Shown: positions 1-7,829 of the stretch, one piece after another
Position numbering within the stretch: the first letter of the stretch is position 1
Layout of the letters: each line of letters opens with the position of its first letter
Source of the DNA: Acidianus sp. HS-5
GTDB taxonomy: Archaea; Thermoproteota; Thermoprotei_A; Sulfolobales; Sulfolobaceae
Reading direction: 5' to 3'
Length of the DNA: 64,000 nt
Assembly: GCF_021655615.1 (NCBI RefSeq)
Contig: NZ_AP025245.1
Location: 620,001 to 684,000 of the forward strand
Made by a program: the position numbers and the translations under genes
Notes under the pieces: generated by a model
Databases searched by the model: none
What the model saw: only the letters and a program-made list of their open reading frames with translations
What the model was told of the DNA's origin: nothing

Positions 1-1117
1 GGAAGTGCCCTACAATGTAGTAAGTATTGTGGACTAGAATATTGAGTGGGTTTTCTGGTAGCATTAAAGCTTGTATTCCGCCTAATATGAAGCCTATTAA
101 TGCAATTAATGAAGCCATTCCTATTGGGTTCTTCCAATTATATCCCTTGCCGGTGAAGATTGTTAAACCTAAGTTCAAGACAGTAAGCCCAGAGCCAGCT
201 GCAAGTATTAACGTAGTCGGAGTTATGAAAGCCCTTATTGCTACAGGTAGAGGCCATGTTTGTAGATGGTGGACCCAAGCTAACATTCCGAAAGTGAAGA
301 GTAATGCTATGTTCCACCTAGCCCACCTTTCACTGTATAAGGGTCTTCCTGCATAATGAGGAATTAAAACGTACAACCCTCCGAATACTGTGAATGGGAC
401 ATAGTAAACCACAGGGTGACCGTAGAACCAGAACAGCACTACCCAAGTTAAGGGATTTACGGGGACTCCGAACCAGAAGTATAATGAATACCATAGGGCA
501 GCTCCCGTTAATGCAACAATTGTTATTGGCATGAACATTCCTCCAAAAGCCATTCCGTATGCGGCAAATATCGGTATTTTTCCTTCCCTAGGTCTGGTCT
601 TATATCCGTCGAAGAATAATGTAAGCCCACCAATTATTGCTCCTATTGTGTTAATAACCTGCATGAAGTAGCCTAAGCCTATCAATAACTTTGCATCATG
701 CATTGCGCCGTATACTATCCAAGTTCCAGTCTGTAAAGATAAAGGAGGATATTCGTACCAACCAGTTGTGGGCTGTCCTGCAAATGCGAATATCAGCGGC
801 AGGTTGATTAACCAGAAAGCTATGGTCATTATCTTAAAGTGCAATATGTTCATTTTACTCTTATAAAGCCCGTAAGCCGCTGCCGCTAAAGTCAAGTCCG
901 GAACTACAATGAACATTCCTATTTGTCCGTGCATTGTCACCAAGAAGTAGTATAAAGGAGAAATTACGTTCTCTCCTATTTTTGGACAACATATGTGTGG
1001 AGATAATAATATTGTCCTAAACCATAACGCTGCAATCCCTAATACTGCTAGCCAGGCTAGTGCTCCTCCAGTATACATTAGTGCTACTCCTACTGTAGAC
1101 TTAGGATATAACTTCAT
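1..1117 (-). CDS. Haem-copper terminal oxidase subunit I (partial, C-terminus beyond the window)
   Basis: This is the catalytic subunit of an aa3-type oxygen reductase in the cytoplasmic membrane. The ATG at 1117 opens a frame that stays open to the left edge, so about 372 N-terminal residues are visible. Hydrophobic segments alternate throughout. Recognisable ligand motifs are MHGQIGM near residue 60 (low-spin haem His), WFYGHPVVYYV near 232 (CuB His plus the Tyr normally cross-linked to it) and WVHHLQTW near 284 (the CuB His pair). The usual HPEVY is HPVVY here. Subunit II lies 122 bp upstream on the same strand, and a small membrane protein before that, so they probably form one operon. 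The CuA partner and the adjacent sulfocyanin gene suggest it takes electrons from a copper protein, not directly from quinol. The assignment is firm; the named subtype (SoxM, Fox or Dox) is not resolved. Confidence 0.93.
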   Translation of the reverse strand, partial: MKLYPKSTVGVALMYTGGALAWLAVLGIAALWFRTILLSPHICCPKIGENVISPLYYFLVTMHGQIGMFIVVPDLTLAAAAYGLYKSKMNILHFKIMTIAFWLINLPLIFAFAGQPTTGWYEYPPLSLQTGTWIVYGAMHDAKLLIGLGYFMQVINTIGAIIGGLTLFFDGYKTRPREGKIPIFAAYGMAFGGMFMPITIVALTGAALWYSLYFWFGVPVNPLTWVVLFWFYGHPVVYYVPFTVFGGLYVLIPHYAGRPLYSERWARWNIALLFTFGMLAWVHHLQTWPLPVAIRAFITPTTLILAAGSGLTVLNLGLTIFTGKGYNWKNPIGMASLIALIGFILGGIQALMLPENPLNILVHNTYYIVGHF

Positions 1118-1239
1118 TGTTTCTCTTGATAATTATATTAACATAGTTTAAAAGCTTTTCTTTCTTTTAAAGCATAAAAAGTTAAAACTAAAATTTAAAT
1201 TAAACTGAAACGAGATAGAAATAAAAAAGATTTAGTTTT

Positions 1240-1776
1240 TCATTGTACTTCAAAATATCCGTACATGTAGGAGTGACCGATACCGCAATACTCTGCGCAG
1301 TGGAAGGAATAGTTACCGGGAGTCGTTGGAGCATAGAAGAATGCATAACTATTTACTCCAGGCACTATGTTCCAGTTCTGGTCTCCGTGAGGTAACTGCA
1401 TGTAAAATGCGTGAACTACGTTATTACTGTAAAGCACCAATTCTATTGGTTGCTTAGGATAAACGCTAATGTATGGATAACCGTCAATGTATTTTATTGC
1501 ATCGGTAATTAAAACTTGATGAACAGTACCATTAGGTAGATATATTAATTCCGATACGTTCTGAGGTATCCATGCCCACTGTACTGCCAACATGTAAATA
1601 ACTATTGTTCCGTTAGGTAACTTTGAAGGTAGACCGCACTTTAACGGTAGACCGTATCTATAAGTTGCAGTAGAGCCTGTGAGGATGGATTCGTATGACC
1701 ATGCTATGAATATTATTACAAGAATTAACATTACGCCGAACCATATCTTTTCCCAATCCCTGTGTTTTGCACTCAT
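1240..1776 (-). CDS. Haem-copper oxidase subunit II with intact CuA site
   Basis: This 178-residue subunit has one N-terminal membrane helix (about residues 11-28) and an extracytoplasmic cupredoxin domain. The binuclear CuA motif is complete: C160, E162 (backbone ligand), C164, H168 and M171 in HCAEYCGIGHSYM, with H122 in VVHAFYM as the other His. CuA is the entry point for electrons from a soluble or anchored donor. Pure quinol oxidases of this order, such as SoxABCD, lack it, so the enzyme should accept electrons from a copper protein. The sulfocyanin gene at 2159 is divergent and close by. Subunit I follows downstream on the same strand. The start is the ATG at 1776; hydrophobicity begins shortly after, as expected. 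Confidence 0.93.
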   Translation of the reverse strand: MSAKHRDWEKIWFGVMLILVIIFIAWSYESILTGSTATYRYGLPLKCGLPSKLPNGTIVIYMLAVQWAWIPQNVSELIYLPNGTVHQVLITDAIKYIDGYPYISVYPKQPIELVLYSNNVVHAFYMQLPHGDQNWNIVPGVNSYAFFYAPTTPGNYSFHCAEYCGIGHSYMYGYFEVQ

Positions 1777-1858
1777 GTTCTCAAACTTTCTTATTTTTAG
1801 AAAGTTTAAAAGCTTTTCTTTCTTATAAAATATAAAAAATATATGTGATCAAAAAAGG

Positions 1859-2002
1859 TTAGATGGCTTTTTTTCTCATCAAGAGATAATAGCCTATCCC
1901 TGCCAGTATTGCTAAACCCGCTAATAGGAATCCAAAAAAGTTCTCAAAAGGAATACTTGCCGGAGATGCTGATGTTGTTGCAGAAGCTACGAAGACGATC
2001 AT
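1859..2002 (-). CDS. Small single-span membrane protein leading the oxidase operon
   Basis: A 47-residue frame on the minus strand has an Ala/Ser/Pro-rich N-terminus, one hydrophobic helix (about residues 23-41) and a basic end, RKKAI. It reads toward the oxidase genes 83 bp upstream of subunit II. An in-frame ATG at 2017 would add five residues. A TATA-like TTTATATA near 2035-2043 could serve either start with a very short leader. Small one-helix subunits are common in haem-copper oxidases, so an accessory subunit is a fair inference. I do not recognise the family. Confidence 0.6.
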   Translation of the reverse strand: MIVFVASATTSASPASIPFENFFGFLLAGLAILAGIGYYLLMRKKAI

Positions 2003-2017
2003 GTTTGTCACACACAT

Positions 2018-2158
2018 TCACTCGCTCTGGGAATATATAAATCTTTTTCTTTTCATTTAATATTATGAAAATCTTTTTATAAATGATATAAAGCTTCGTT
2101 AGTTTACTAAGATAAAAAATAAATACTATCGTTTTTTCTAAAATATATCTTGAGAACT
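2018..2158. promoter_or_regulatory. Divergent promoter region between oxidase operon and sulfocyanin gene
   Basis: About 140 bp separate the minus-strand oxidase operon from the plus-strand sulfocyanin gene. It is A/T-rich, with a TATA-like box on the minus strand at about 2035-2043. On the plus strand there are two candidate boxes, in the A-rich stretch 2111-2125 and in AAAATATAT at about 2140-2148. Back-to-back placement makes joint control of donor and oxidase plausible. No clear operator was seen. Confidence 0.5.
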
Positions 2159-2815
2159 ATGAGAGCTGTAAGTAAAATAGGAGCTGTAATACTGATACTT
2201 ATATTCGGCGGTACTGCAATAATGGCAGGCTTTCTAGCGTATAATTTTGCAAAAGTCACTTATCCTGTACATTGCTACCATCCAGTAGTAACTACGACAC
2301 CAGTAACAACTACTGTACCTCCAACTCAAGTGACTAAAAACTTACTCCCATATAATCCTTCTACTCATACTGTGTATTTGTATATTTCTACTTGGGATAA
2401 TGCTACGGTTTATAATTTTAATGGTACTAGTGGTGGTGAGTTGCATCTCTACATTCCTGCTGGGTGGACTGTTGATGTTGTTTATACTAATTATGAGCCT
2501 ATAGACCATAACTTCATTATTGTTAAGAACAGTACTGCAACACCGAGTTGTAGCATAATACCAGCAAAGGAAATTCTATTATTCGCGGGAGTAACTTCCA
2601 GTGACTACTTCGATTCCGGAGTATCGTCAGGAGGATCAGCGACTGGGTCAATAACTCTATCACCAGGATACTACTGGTTCGCGTGCGGTTACGAAGACCA
2701 CGCAGAAAGCGGAATGTGGGGAGTAATAGAATGCTCATCATCAATAACACAACCATATTACGAAGTAACTAACGAAGAAACAGAAGACGAAGAAGAAGAA
2801 CAAGAAGAAGAATAA
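2159..2815 (+). CDS. Sulfocyanin-like blue copper protein, copy 1
   Basis: This is a membrane-anchored type 1 copper electron carrier. From the ATG at 2159 it has 218 residues: an N-terminal helix (8-28), a Thr/Pro/Val linker (about 43-60) and a cupredoxin domain. Type 1 copper ligands are H117 in DHNF, then C176, H181 and M186 in CGYEDHAESGM, the spacing of the sulfocyanin (SoxE) family. The domain carries the family's FNFNGT, IPAGWTV and ESGMW blocks. An acidic tail of mostly Glu and Asp ends the protein, perhaps a docking surface. Residues encoded by 2349-2809 are identical in DNA to the gene at 6128-6823; only the anchor and linker differ. A TTG at 2150 would add three residues. It probably passes electrons to the CuA oxidase next door. 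Confidence 0.9.
   Translation: MRAVSKIGAVILILIFGGTAIMAGFLAYNFAKVTYPVHCYHPVVTTTPVTTTVPPTQVTKNLLPYNPSTHTVYLYISTWDNATVYNFNGTSGGELHLYIPAGWTVDVVYTNYEPIDHNFIIVKNSTATPSCSIIPAKEILLFAGVTSSDYFDSGVSSGGSATGSITLSPGYYWFACGYEDHAESGMWGVIECSSSITQPYYEVTNEETEDEEEEQEEE
2349..2809 (+). repeat. Left arm of a perfect 461-bp inverted repeat
   Basis: Read against the reverse complement of 6131-6591, every base I compared is identical. The match starts at 2349 (2348 differs) and stops after 2809, where one GAA repeat unit differs. It covers the cupredoxin domain and acidic tail of sulfocyanin copy 1 but not its anchor or linker. Such identity, with the flanks clearly diverged, points to recent gene conversion or inversion between the copies. 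Confidence 0.95.
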
Positions 2816-2889
2816 AATCAAACCTTTTTTCTAACCACTTTTCGATCATTTTCAAACAAGATTAATAAACTATCGAAGACTATCTGTTT

Positions 2890-3318
2890 ATGATGAAGAA
2901 CGCAAGTAAGAATTATATCATTATAGCTAGTATTATAATTGTCATAATTATCATATTCTCATTTCTTATAATAAAACCTTTTAGCTCAAAGAACTGTGCA
3001 TTAAGTGTCATTAAAAGCTGCCTAAAATATGGAAGACTTACTTGCATAACAAAGATAAATCTCAATGGGACTTTATACTATATTAATGCTACAATTAATA
3101 ACCCAGGGAAGCCAGTTCCGATTTGCTGTATAAAAACAAGCAAAGTAGTAATTCCTTTTAGTGAAGTTTTCGTCTTTTACAAAGGCTCGTATTACGGTGA
3201 CGAAATACCGACAGGTACTCATGACATAATAATTGCATTTAACACTACGTGCTCCAATATCACGTCACTGACCATCCATCTAGAGAACGGACAGAGCCTA
3301 CAGCTTAATCTTGCATAA
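2890..3318 (+). CDS. Membrane-anchored Cys-rich extracytoplasmic protein, function unknown
   Basis: The protein has 142 residues: a short basic start, a strong Ile-rich helix (about residues 9-29) and an exported domain with several N-glycosylation sequons. Seven Cys residues are visible, including a CC pair in PICCIKT. The pattern suggests a small disulphide-rich beta domain held at the outer face of the membrane. It lies 74 bp after sulfocyanin copy 1 and 39 bp before the DsrE-like gene, all on the plus strand, so co-transcription is possible. It sits within the segment bounded by the 461-bp inverted repeats. I do not recognise the family; a role in copper or thiol handling would be a guess. 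Confidence 0.7.
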   Translation: MMKNASKNYIIIASIIIVIIIIFSFLIIKPFSSKNCALSVIKSCLKYGRLTCITKINLNGTLYYINATINNPGKPVPICCIKTSKVVIPFSEVFVFYKGSYYGDEIPTGTHDIIIAFNTTCSNITSLTIHLENGQSLQLNLA

Positions 3319-3357
3319 ATCATAAGATTTAATTATTTAAGGAAGATAAAGATTTTT

Positions 3358-3816
3358 ATGGAATCAAAAAGAAAATTGGGTCTAGTTTTCGCATCTGGAG
3401 CGTCAAATAGGATATGTTGCGTAGCAATATATGGCGGAGCAGCTTTAGCGGCAGGATGGGATGTAACAGTGCATCTAGTCAATGAAGGAGTAATAGCCTT
3501 CAGAAAAGACGTTTTGCCAAGACTAAATACTCAAGGATTAGAAATGACGATAAGGCCAGAGTTTTACTCTCCTTACACGGAGCAATTCTTAAAAAACGTT
3601 GAAAGCGCAGTTAAAGCTGGACAACTTAAGGATTGGTATTCATTCTTAAAACAACTAAAGACGGACTACAAGGATTCTTTCAAAATTTATGCCTGTCCGG
3701 TAGCTTCAGCTTTTTATAATGTTAAAAAAGAAGATTTTGTGGACATAGTAGACGATATAAAAGGAGCGGAAACTTTCCTTGAGGAAGTTTACGGAGGAGT
3801 AGTGATGTATATTTAA
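3358..3816 (+). CDS. DsrE/DsrF-family sulfur-relay-like protein
   Basis: A soluble 152-residue protein with the DsrE fold pattern: a short N-terminal strand (KLGLVFASG), an Ala/Gly helix, an acidic helical C-terminus, and a conserved Cys in IYACPVASAFY (C113), where DsrE-family members carry the sulfur-binding Cys. A CC pair lies at residues 20-21. Family members move sulfane sulfur or thiosulfate groups in Dsr, Tus and archaeal Hdr-like pathways. No TusA, rhodanese or Hdr gene lies nearby, so the partner is unknown. Its end overlaps the convergent SelD-like gene by four bases. An A/T-rich stretch with TTTAATTATTTAA lies about 30 bp before the ATG and may be the promoter. Confidence 0.75.
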   Translation: MESKRKLGLVFASGASNRICCVAIYGGAALAAGWDVTVHLVNEGVIAFRKDVLPRLNTQGLEMTIRPEFYSPYTEQFLKNVESAVKAGQLKDWYSFLKQLKTDYKDSFKIYACPVASAFYNVKKEDFVDIVDDIKGAETFLEEVYGGVVMYI

Positions 3817-5195
3817 TCTATTTTAAAGTTAGATAATACATTTTTTCTATGAATGAACCTTTCAACATCCTTGTTTACGTGTACTACTCCTTGTCCCTTA
3901 CCTAAAACTCTACCTATCTTTTCTGGCTTAAGTCCCTCTTTTTGTAAATCCTCCATTATTTCGTCTGAGATCTTCTTACTGCAGAATATTATCATACCTC
4001 CGTTAGTCCCCGCAGTGGAATTAGGTATTATGAACCCTTCAGTTGCAAACTCTGCAATATCCTCGTCTATAACGGGGATTTTCTCTAGCTTAACGTCTAC
4101 TCCTGCCTTTTCTGCAAATTCCTTCACAACGAATATCCCTGGTCCAGTAACGTCTGTAGTCATAGTAATATGGTTATCTCTGTCAAACTCCTTACCAAAC
4201 TCTGGCAAATAGTTATAGATAACTTTAGCTGTAGAGAAGTTTGGTTTCCTCATCTGCTCTATTACCTCAGCCTTTACTCTCTCTAGCCTACTGAATGAAA
4301 TTCCTTTACTCTCCATTAAGTCCATAACTTCCGGAACTACTAAAATCCATAGATAAACATTAATTGGTGCAAGCTCACCTATGGGACGGGTAACTATAAT
4401 TTCGTCTCCTTCTTCAACTTTGGAATAGTACGTTGGTAACTCGTGGTCTGATTCTCCTAAGACTGTTGCCCCCAACATTAAACTTCCAGTGTTTGGTTGA
4501 ACTTCATTAATTAAGGTTAGGCCATATTCCTTGGAGTAGTTCTCGTAATTCTTCATTATCCTCTCCTTTAACTCCAGATCAGGAGCATCAAACAAAGGCA
4601 TCATCCTTAAGTTCTTAAAAGCCCCCTTAGTAAATAAATCGTTAAGAGAATTTGATACTGCAACGTCTACCTGCATCTGTGATCCAGGGTCTTCTAGAGG
4701 GTCAACAATCTGTATTGTGTCGTTGTTTGCTAAGGTGTACGAATTTATATTCTCTCCGTCTAACCTCATCAAATCTAGGACTGCTACCTCTGCTTTAGGT
4801 ATTGTGGTCACGATAGAATGCCCTTTACCTATTGTTATCTTCCTCTTGCTTCTTATTGAGGAATATGCCCTCAAGAGAAAGTCAGCAAACTTCTCTGGAT
4901 TTCCCGCAGTTTCTTGGTTAACCTGAATTAAGCTTACTCCCCTATCAGCATCAAAAGCACCTTCGCCAATAACTCTCTTTAATTCTATCGTCTTCCTAGT
5001 GACAAAGATATCTGCATCTTCTCTTGGCATTATCTCAATATTTTGTAGTTTTTCCTTTATTTTCTCTATCGCAGGGTAAACAGTATCTATTAAATCTACT
5101 TTTACTGCACAGCCCGTAGCCAGCGAGAGCGGATTTAACCCCATCTTGTTATAAAGCTCGAGGTTTTTCCTAAATCTTTCAAATACCTCTTTCAT
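3813..5195 (-). CDS. SelD-like (AIR synthase-related) ATP-binding protein
   Basis: The 460 residues resemble selenophosphate synthetase and the PurM/AIR synthase superfamily. The start has LATGCAVKVD, with C29 where SelD has its catalytic Cys/Sec and Lys. Further on are FDADRGVSLIQVN, TDVTGPGIF and the Gly-rich NSTAGTNGGM. Sulfolobales are not known to make selenoproteins, so a role in selenocysteine synthesis is unlikely; a sulfur or selenium activation role is inference only. It is longer than typical SelD (about 350). It lies tail to tail with the DsrE-like gene, overlapping four bases. An acyl-phosphate or sulfur-transfer partnership with DsrE is attractive but unproven. Confidence 0.72.
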   Translation of the reverse strand: MKEVFERFRKNLELYNKMGLNPLSLATGCAVKVDLIDTVYPAIEKIKEKLQNIEIMPREDADIFVTRKTIELKRVIGEGAFDADRGVSLIQVNQETAGNPEKFADFLLRAYSSIRSKRKITIGKGHSIVTTIPKAEVAVLDLMRLDGENINSYTLANNDTIQIVDPLEDPGSQMQVDVAVSNSLNDLFTKGAFKNLRMMPLFDAPDLELKERIMKNYENYSKEYGLTLINEVQPNTGSLMLGATVLGESDHELPTYYSKVEEGDEIIVTRPIGELAPINVYLWILVVPEVMDLMESKGISFSRLERVKAEVIEQMRKPNFSTAKVIYNYLPEFGKEFDRDNHITMTTDVTGPGIFVVKEFAEKAGVDVKLEKIPVIDEDIAEFATEGFIIPNSTAGTNGGMIIFCSKKISDEIMEDLQKEGLKPEKIGRVLGKGQGVVHVNKDVERFIHRKNVLSNFKID

Positions 5196-5299
5196 ATGAT
5201 AGACTTATTTTTATAGATTTTAAAATTTACGATATATACATGAATTTTGTAAAAAAGTTTTGAATAATCATGTATTTTATTATATACATAATAAATAAA

Positions 5300-6049
5300 C
5301 TACTCCCTAGACAGTTCGACAGCTATCATACTCACTCCAGGCCAAGGTACGGAATAATCTATTACGCTAGCTTTCTCTGGCTTTATTGCGCCCATAACTA
5401 CATATAAAGGCCTCAAAAACCCTTCAGGTTGTGATGCTTTCCAATCTTTAGTATTTTCCAGTTTCATGATACCTTCAAAGTCGCCTCTAAGCAAGAGGTC
5501 CTTTAGTAATGCATCGAATTTGCTTTCTTTAGGAGTTACGTTAAAGTAGTATAGATCAAGCCTATGAGTAGGAGATCCAGTACCAATAATTATAGTCTTG
5601 TCGTCTATCACTTTACCTATAGCTTCCCCGATTTTATAATGTTCCTCAGGAGATTTATCCGTTATCGAGATTGTTACAACTTTTATTCCTTCTGGAAACA
5701 TATAATAGAGCGGAATCCATGCACCGTGATCTAGACCCCAGTTATTGTCTGGAGTAAAAAGACCGGTAGAGAGTAATTTATTCACCATATTTAAGTCATT
5801 CTCTGCAGAATAACAATACTTGTATGTTTCTTCTGGAAATCCATAATAGTCTTGTATACATTCCAATTTTTCTTGAGTTTCTATTAAGAATTTCCCCGTC
5901 CAAGAAAAGAAATGTGGGCTTATCACTATTACAGTGCTAGGGTCTAGTTCTTCTCTTATCTTTTTCCCTATGTTGTGTAGTGTTTCCTTCCATTTATTAT
6001 CTTCTATTAATAAGAGAGGAGATCCATGAGAAATGAAATAACCCTTCAT
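5300..6049 (-). CDS. DODA/LigB-type extradiol dioxygenase-like protein
   Basis: The 249-residue protein matches the class III extradiol dioxygenase family (YgiD/DODA). Family blocks in order are ISHGSPLL (H8), VISPHFF (H46), DYYGFPEETY, WGLDHGAWIPL (H108), GTGSPTHRL (H162) and PEGFLRPLYVVMGA. Members open catechol rings using a metal bound by His residues. At the last block relatives usually have PEHFLPL, so a metal-ligand His seems replaced by G210, with an extra Arg after Leu. The protein may have lost or altered its chemistry. It reads minus, inside the inverted-repeat segment, 79 bp from sulfocyanin copy 2. TATA-like sequence precedes the start. Confidence 0.82.
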   Translation of the reverse strand: MKGYFISHGSPLLLIEDNKWKETLHNIGKKIREELDPSTVIVISPHFFSWTGKFLIETQEKLECIQDYYGFPEETYKYCYSAENDLNMVNKLLSTGLFTPDNNWGLDHGAWIPLYYMFPEGIKVVTISITDKSPEEHYKIGEAIGKVIDDKTIIIGTGSPTHRLDLYYFNVTPKESKFDALLKDLLLRGDFEGIMKLENTKDWKASQPEGFLRPLYVVMGAIKPEKASVIDYSVPWPGVSMIAVELSRE

Positions 6050-6127
6050 AATAATCTATTGACTTTTAAAAATAAAAGTTGAAAAGTAGTGATGGATTAA
6101 AAAATGTTTTTCTTTATAAGCGTAGTG

Positions 6128-6823
6128 TTATTCTTCTTGTTCTTCTTCTTCGTCTTCTGTTTCTTCGTTAGTTACTTCGTAATATGGTTGTGTTATTGAT
6201 GATGAGCATTCTATTACTCCCCACATTCCGCTTTCTGCGTGGTCTTCGTAACCGCACGCGAACCAGTAGTATCCTGGTGATAGAGTTATTGACCCAGTCG
6301 CTGATCCTCCTGACGATACTCCGGAATCGAAGTAGTCACTGGAAGTTACTCCCGCGAATAATAGAATTTCCTTTGCTGGTATTATGCTACAACTCGGTGT
6401 TGCAGTACTGTTCTTAACAATAATGAAGTTATGGTCTATAGGCTCATAATTAGTATAAACAACATCAACAGTCCACCCAGCAGGAATGTAGAGATGCAAC
6501 TCACCACCACTAGTACCATTAAAATTATAAACCGTAGCATTATCCCAAGTAGAAATATACAAATACACAGTATGAGTAGAAGGATTATATGCTAACGGCT
6601 TTGCTCCAGGAGGCAGCTTAGACGTGGTTACTGGCGTAGTTGTTGTAACTGGAGTTGTAGTAGATTGTGTAACTGTTGAGATAGTACTTGGCGGTGCAGT
6701 AGTGGTTCCTACTTTGATAGGTGCCCTAGTAGCTAAATAGTATCCAGCCACTGCCACTAGAATTAATGCTATTGCTACTACTATTACCACGGAAGTAGAT
6801 ACGGCTTTGTTCATTAAGTACAT
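6128..6823 (-). CDS. Sulfocyanin-like blue copper protein, copy 2
   Basis: The 231-residue paralogue of the protein at 2159 has a different N-terminal helix (about residues 8-30) and a longer Thr/Pro/Val/Ser linker (about 39-72). The linker is probably heavily glycosylated or extended so the copper domain can reach a partner. From about residue 78 the sequence is identical to copy 1, giving copper ligands H131, C190, H195 and M200 and the same Glu/Asp-rich tail. The start is the ATG at 6823; a second in-frame ATG at 6814 is possible. Two anchors with one copper domain suggest two electron routes, for instance one for arsenite oxidase. The SCC membrane-protein gene lies 72 bp upstream on the same strand. 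Confidence 0.9.
   Translation of the reverse strand: MYLMNKAVSTSVVIVVAIALILVAVAGYYLATRAPIKVGTTTAPPSTISTVTQSTTTPVTTTTPVTTSKLPPGAKPLAYNPSTHTVYLYISTWDNATVYNFNGTSGGELHLYIPAGWTVDVVYTNYEPIDHNFIIVKNSTATPSCSIIPAKEILLFAGVTSSDYFDSGVSSGGSATGSITLSPGYYWFACGYEDHAESGMWGVIECSSSITQPYYEVTNEETEDEEEEQEE
6131..6591 (-). repeat. Right arm of the perfect 461-bp inverted repeat
   Basis: This is the reverse-complement partner of 2349-2809. The arms are separated by 3,321 bp (2810-6130). Homologous recombination between them would flip the four enclosed genes and leave both sulfocyanin genes intact, because anchor and linker regions lie outside the arms. Confidence 0.95.
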
Positions 6824-6895
6824 TTAACATAGAAACGTATAATAAAATTTTTCATATGTTAATCTTCATAACTTTTCTTTTAAACAAACTTTTCA

Positions 6896-7666
6896 TTATT
6901 TAACTTGACATTTCCTTTTACTCAGCTTTCGTAAAACCTTGTTCATCTCTATCAGATTCTCTAGAAGTAAAAACACTGAACCTATCGGTAATCCGTACCA
7001 AACGAAAGCGAAATAAACCGGAGATGCTAAGATAGGTAATACGGAAAATACTACTCCTAAATCTAATGCAACGAAGTATATAATTATACTAGGTAAGGAA
7101 AGGCAACATGAAGTTCCAGAAACGACACCTATTAATGGAGCGCCTATAAGTACAGCACTAGCCTTTCTCCTGCTTACTTCTCTTTTTAACTCTAAGATTT
7201 TCTCTATATTTGCAGCAAGCAACAAAGCTAATATTACTCCTATAAAAGTTATAAATGGGGAAATCACGTCCTCGTAACCTAGGAGGATTATGTTTATTGC
7301 AGGACTTAATGATTCCCAGTATGGAAAGAGTAGGATAGAAGACGGCGGTATTCCTACTCCATAGTTTACAGTAACTACGGGGATGAAAATGTCTAACCCT
7401 AAAATTATCCCGTAAAAGAAGCCGTAAAGCGTGACATGGAAGAACAAGTACAGTCCTAAAGATATCCAGTAGGCTTTAGCCCTCTTAACATTTAGGACGA
7501 GTTTGAAAAATCTGTTAGGTATTAGAAGTAACACTGCAAACCAAAATGAGAGGGAGGAAATTGCTGAAGTCGTGAAGATAAGGCTTCTGTTAAACGATGC
7601 ATAGTAGGTAATGATTGATAATAGAAACAGTGCTATTGCGATAATGATTCTTGTCCTCATCATCAT
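6896..7666 (-). CDS. Polytopic membrane protein with SCC motif, paralogue A
   Basis: A 256-residue protein with about six to seven hydrophobic segments and a basic C-terminus ending near KRKC. A cytoplasmic-looking loop (NIEKILELKREVSRRKAS) precedes a distinctive block, APLIGVVSGTSCCLSLP, with C187-C188. The plus-strand gene at 11873 has the same architecture and the matching block APLLGIIGGGSCCISIP after a similar charged loop. The two bracket aioB and aioA, this copy divergent and the other downstream. I do not recognise the family. A membrane Cys pair next to copper and iron-sulfur redox genes suggests metal handling, thiol oxidation or enzyme assembly, but that is inference. Three Met codons open the frame. 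Confidence 0.75.
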   Translation of the reverse strand: MMMRTRIIIAIALFLLSIITYYASFNRSLIFTTSAISSLSFWFAVLLLIPNRFFKLVLNVKRAKAYWISLGLYLFFHVTLYGFFYGIILGLDIFIPVVTVNYGVGIPPSSILLFPYWESLSPAINIILLGYEDVISPFITFIGVILALLLAANIEKILELKREVSRRKASAVLIGAPLIGVVSGTSCCLSLPSIIIYFVALDLGVVFSVLPILASPVYFAFVWYGLPIGSVFLLLENLIEMNKVLRKLSKRKCQVK

Positions 7667-7829
7667 TATTATTATTTCGTTAATTAAGTGTTATATAGCT
7701 AACTTAAAAATGTTTCAAAATTAAAAAATTTTATATTTTTTATAAAAATAAATATGCGTACTTGAACATATATATGTAGACTTTTTACCATTTTTTTAAC
7801 TAAATTGTACATGATAAAAGTGATTAACC
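7667..7829. promoter_or_regulatory. Divergent promoter between SCC membrane protein and aioB, with palindrome
   Basis: The 163-bp region is strongly A/T-rich. A perfect 12-bp palindrome, ACATATATATGT, lies at 7766-7777, about 53 bp before the aioB start, and could be an operator or simply a symmetric TATA element. GTGA about ten bases before the aioB ATG may be a weak Shine-Dalgarno sequence. On the minus strand TTATATAG near 7691 could be the TATA box of the membrane protein gene. Confidence 0.45.

Noticed and set aside
27..356. 109-codon plus-strand frame at the left edge
   Set aside because: It is antisense to oxidase subunit I, whose haem and CuB motifs are read clearly on the other strand.
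2523..2756. 77-codon frame antisense to the sulfocyanin, present identically at 6184-6417
   Set aside because: Both are shadows created by the identical inverted repeat; identity reflects the DNA repeat, not selection on this frame.
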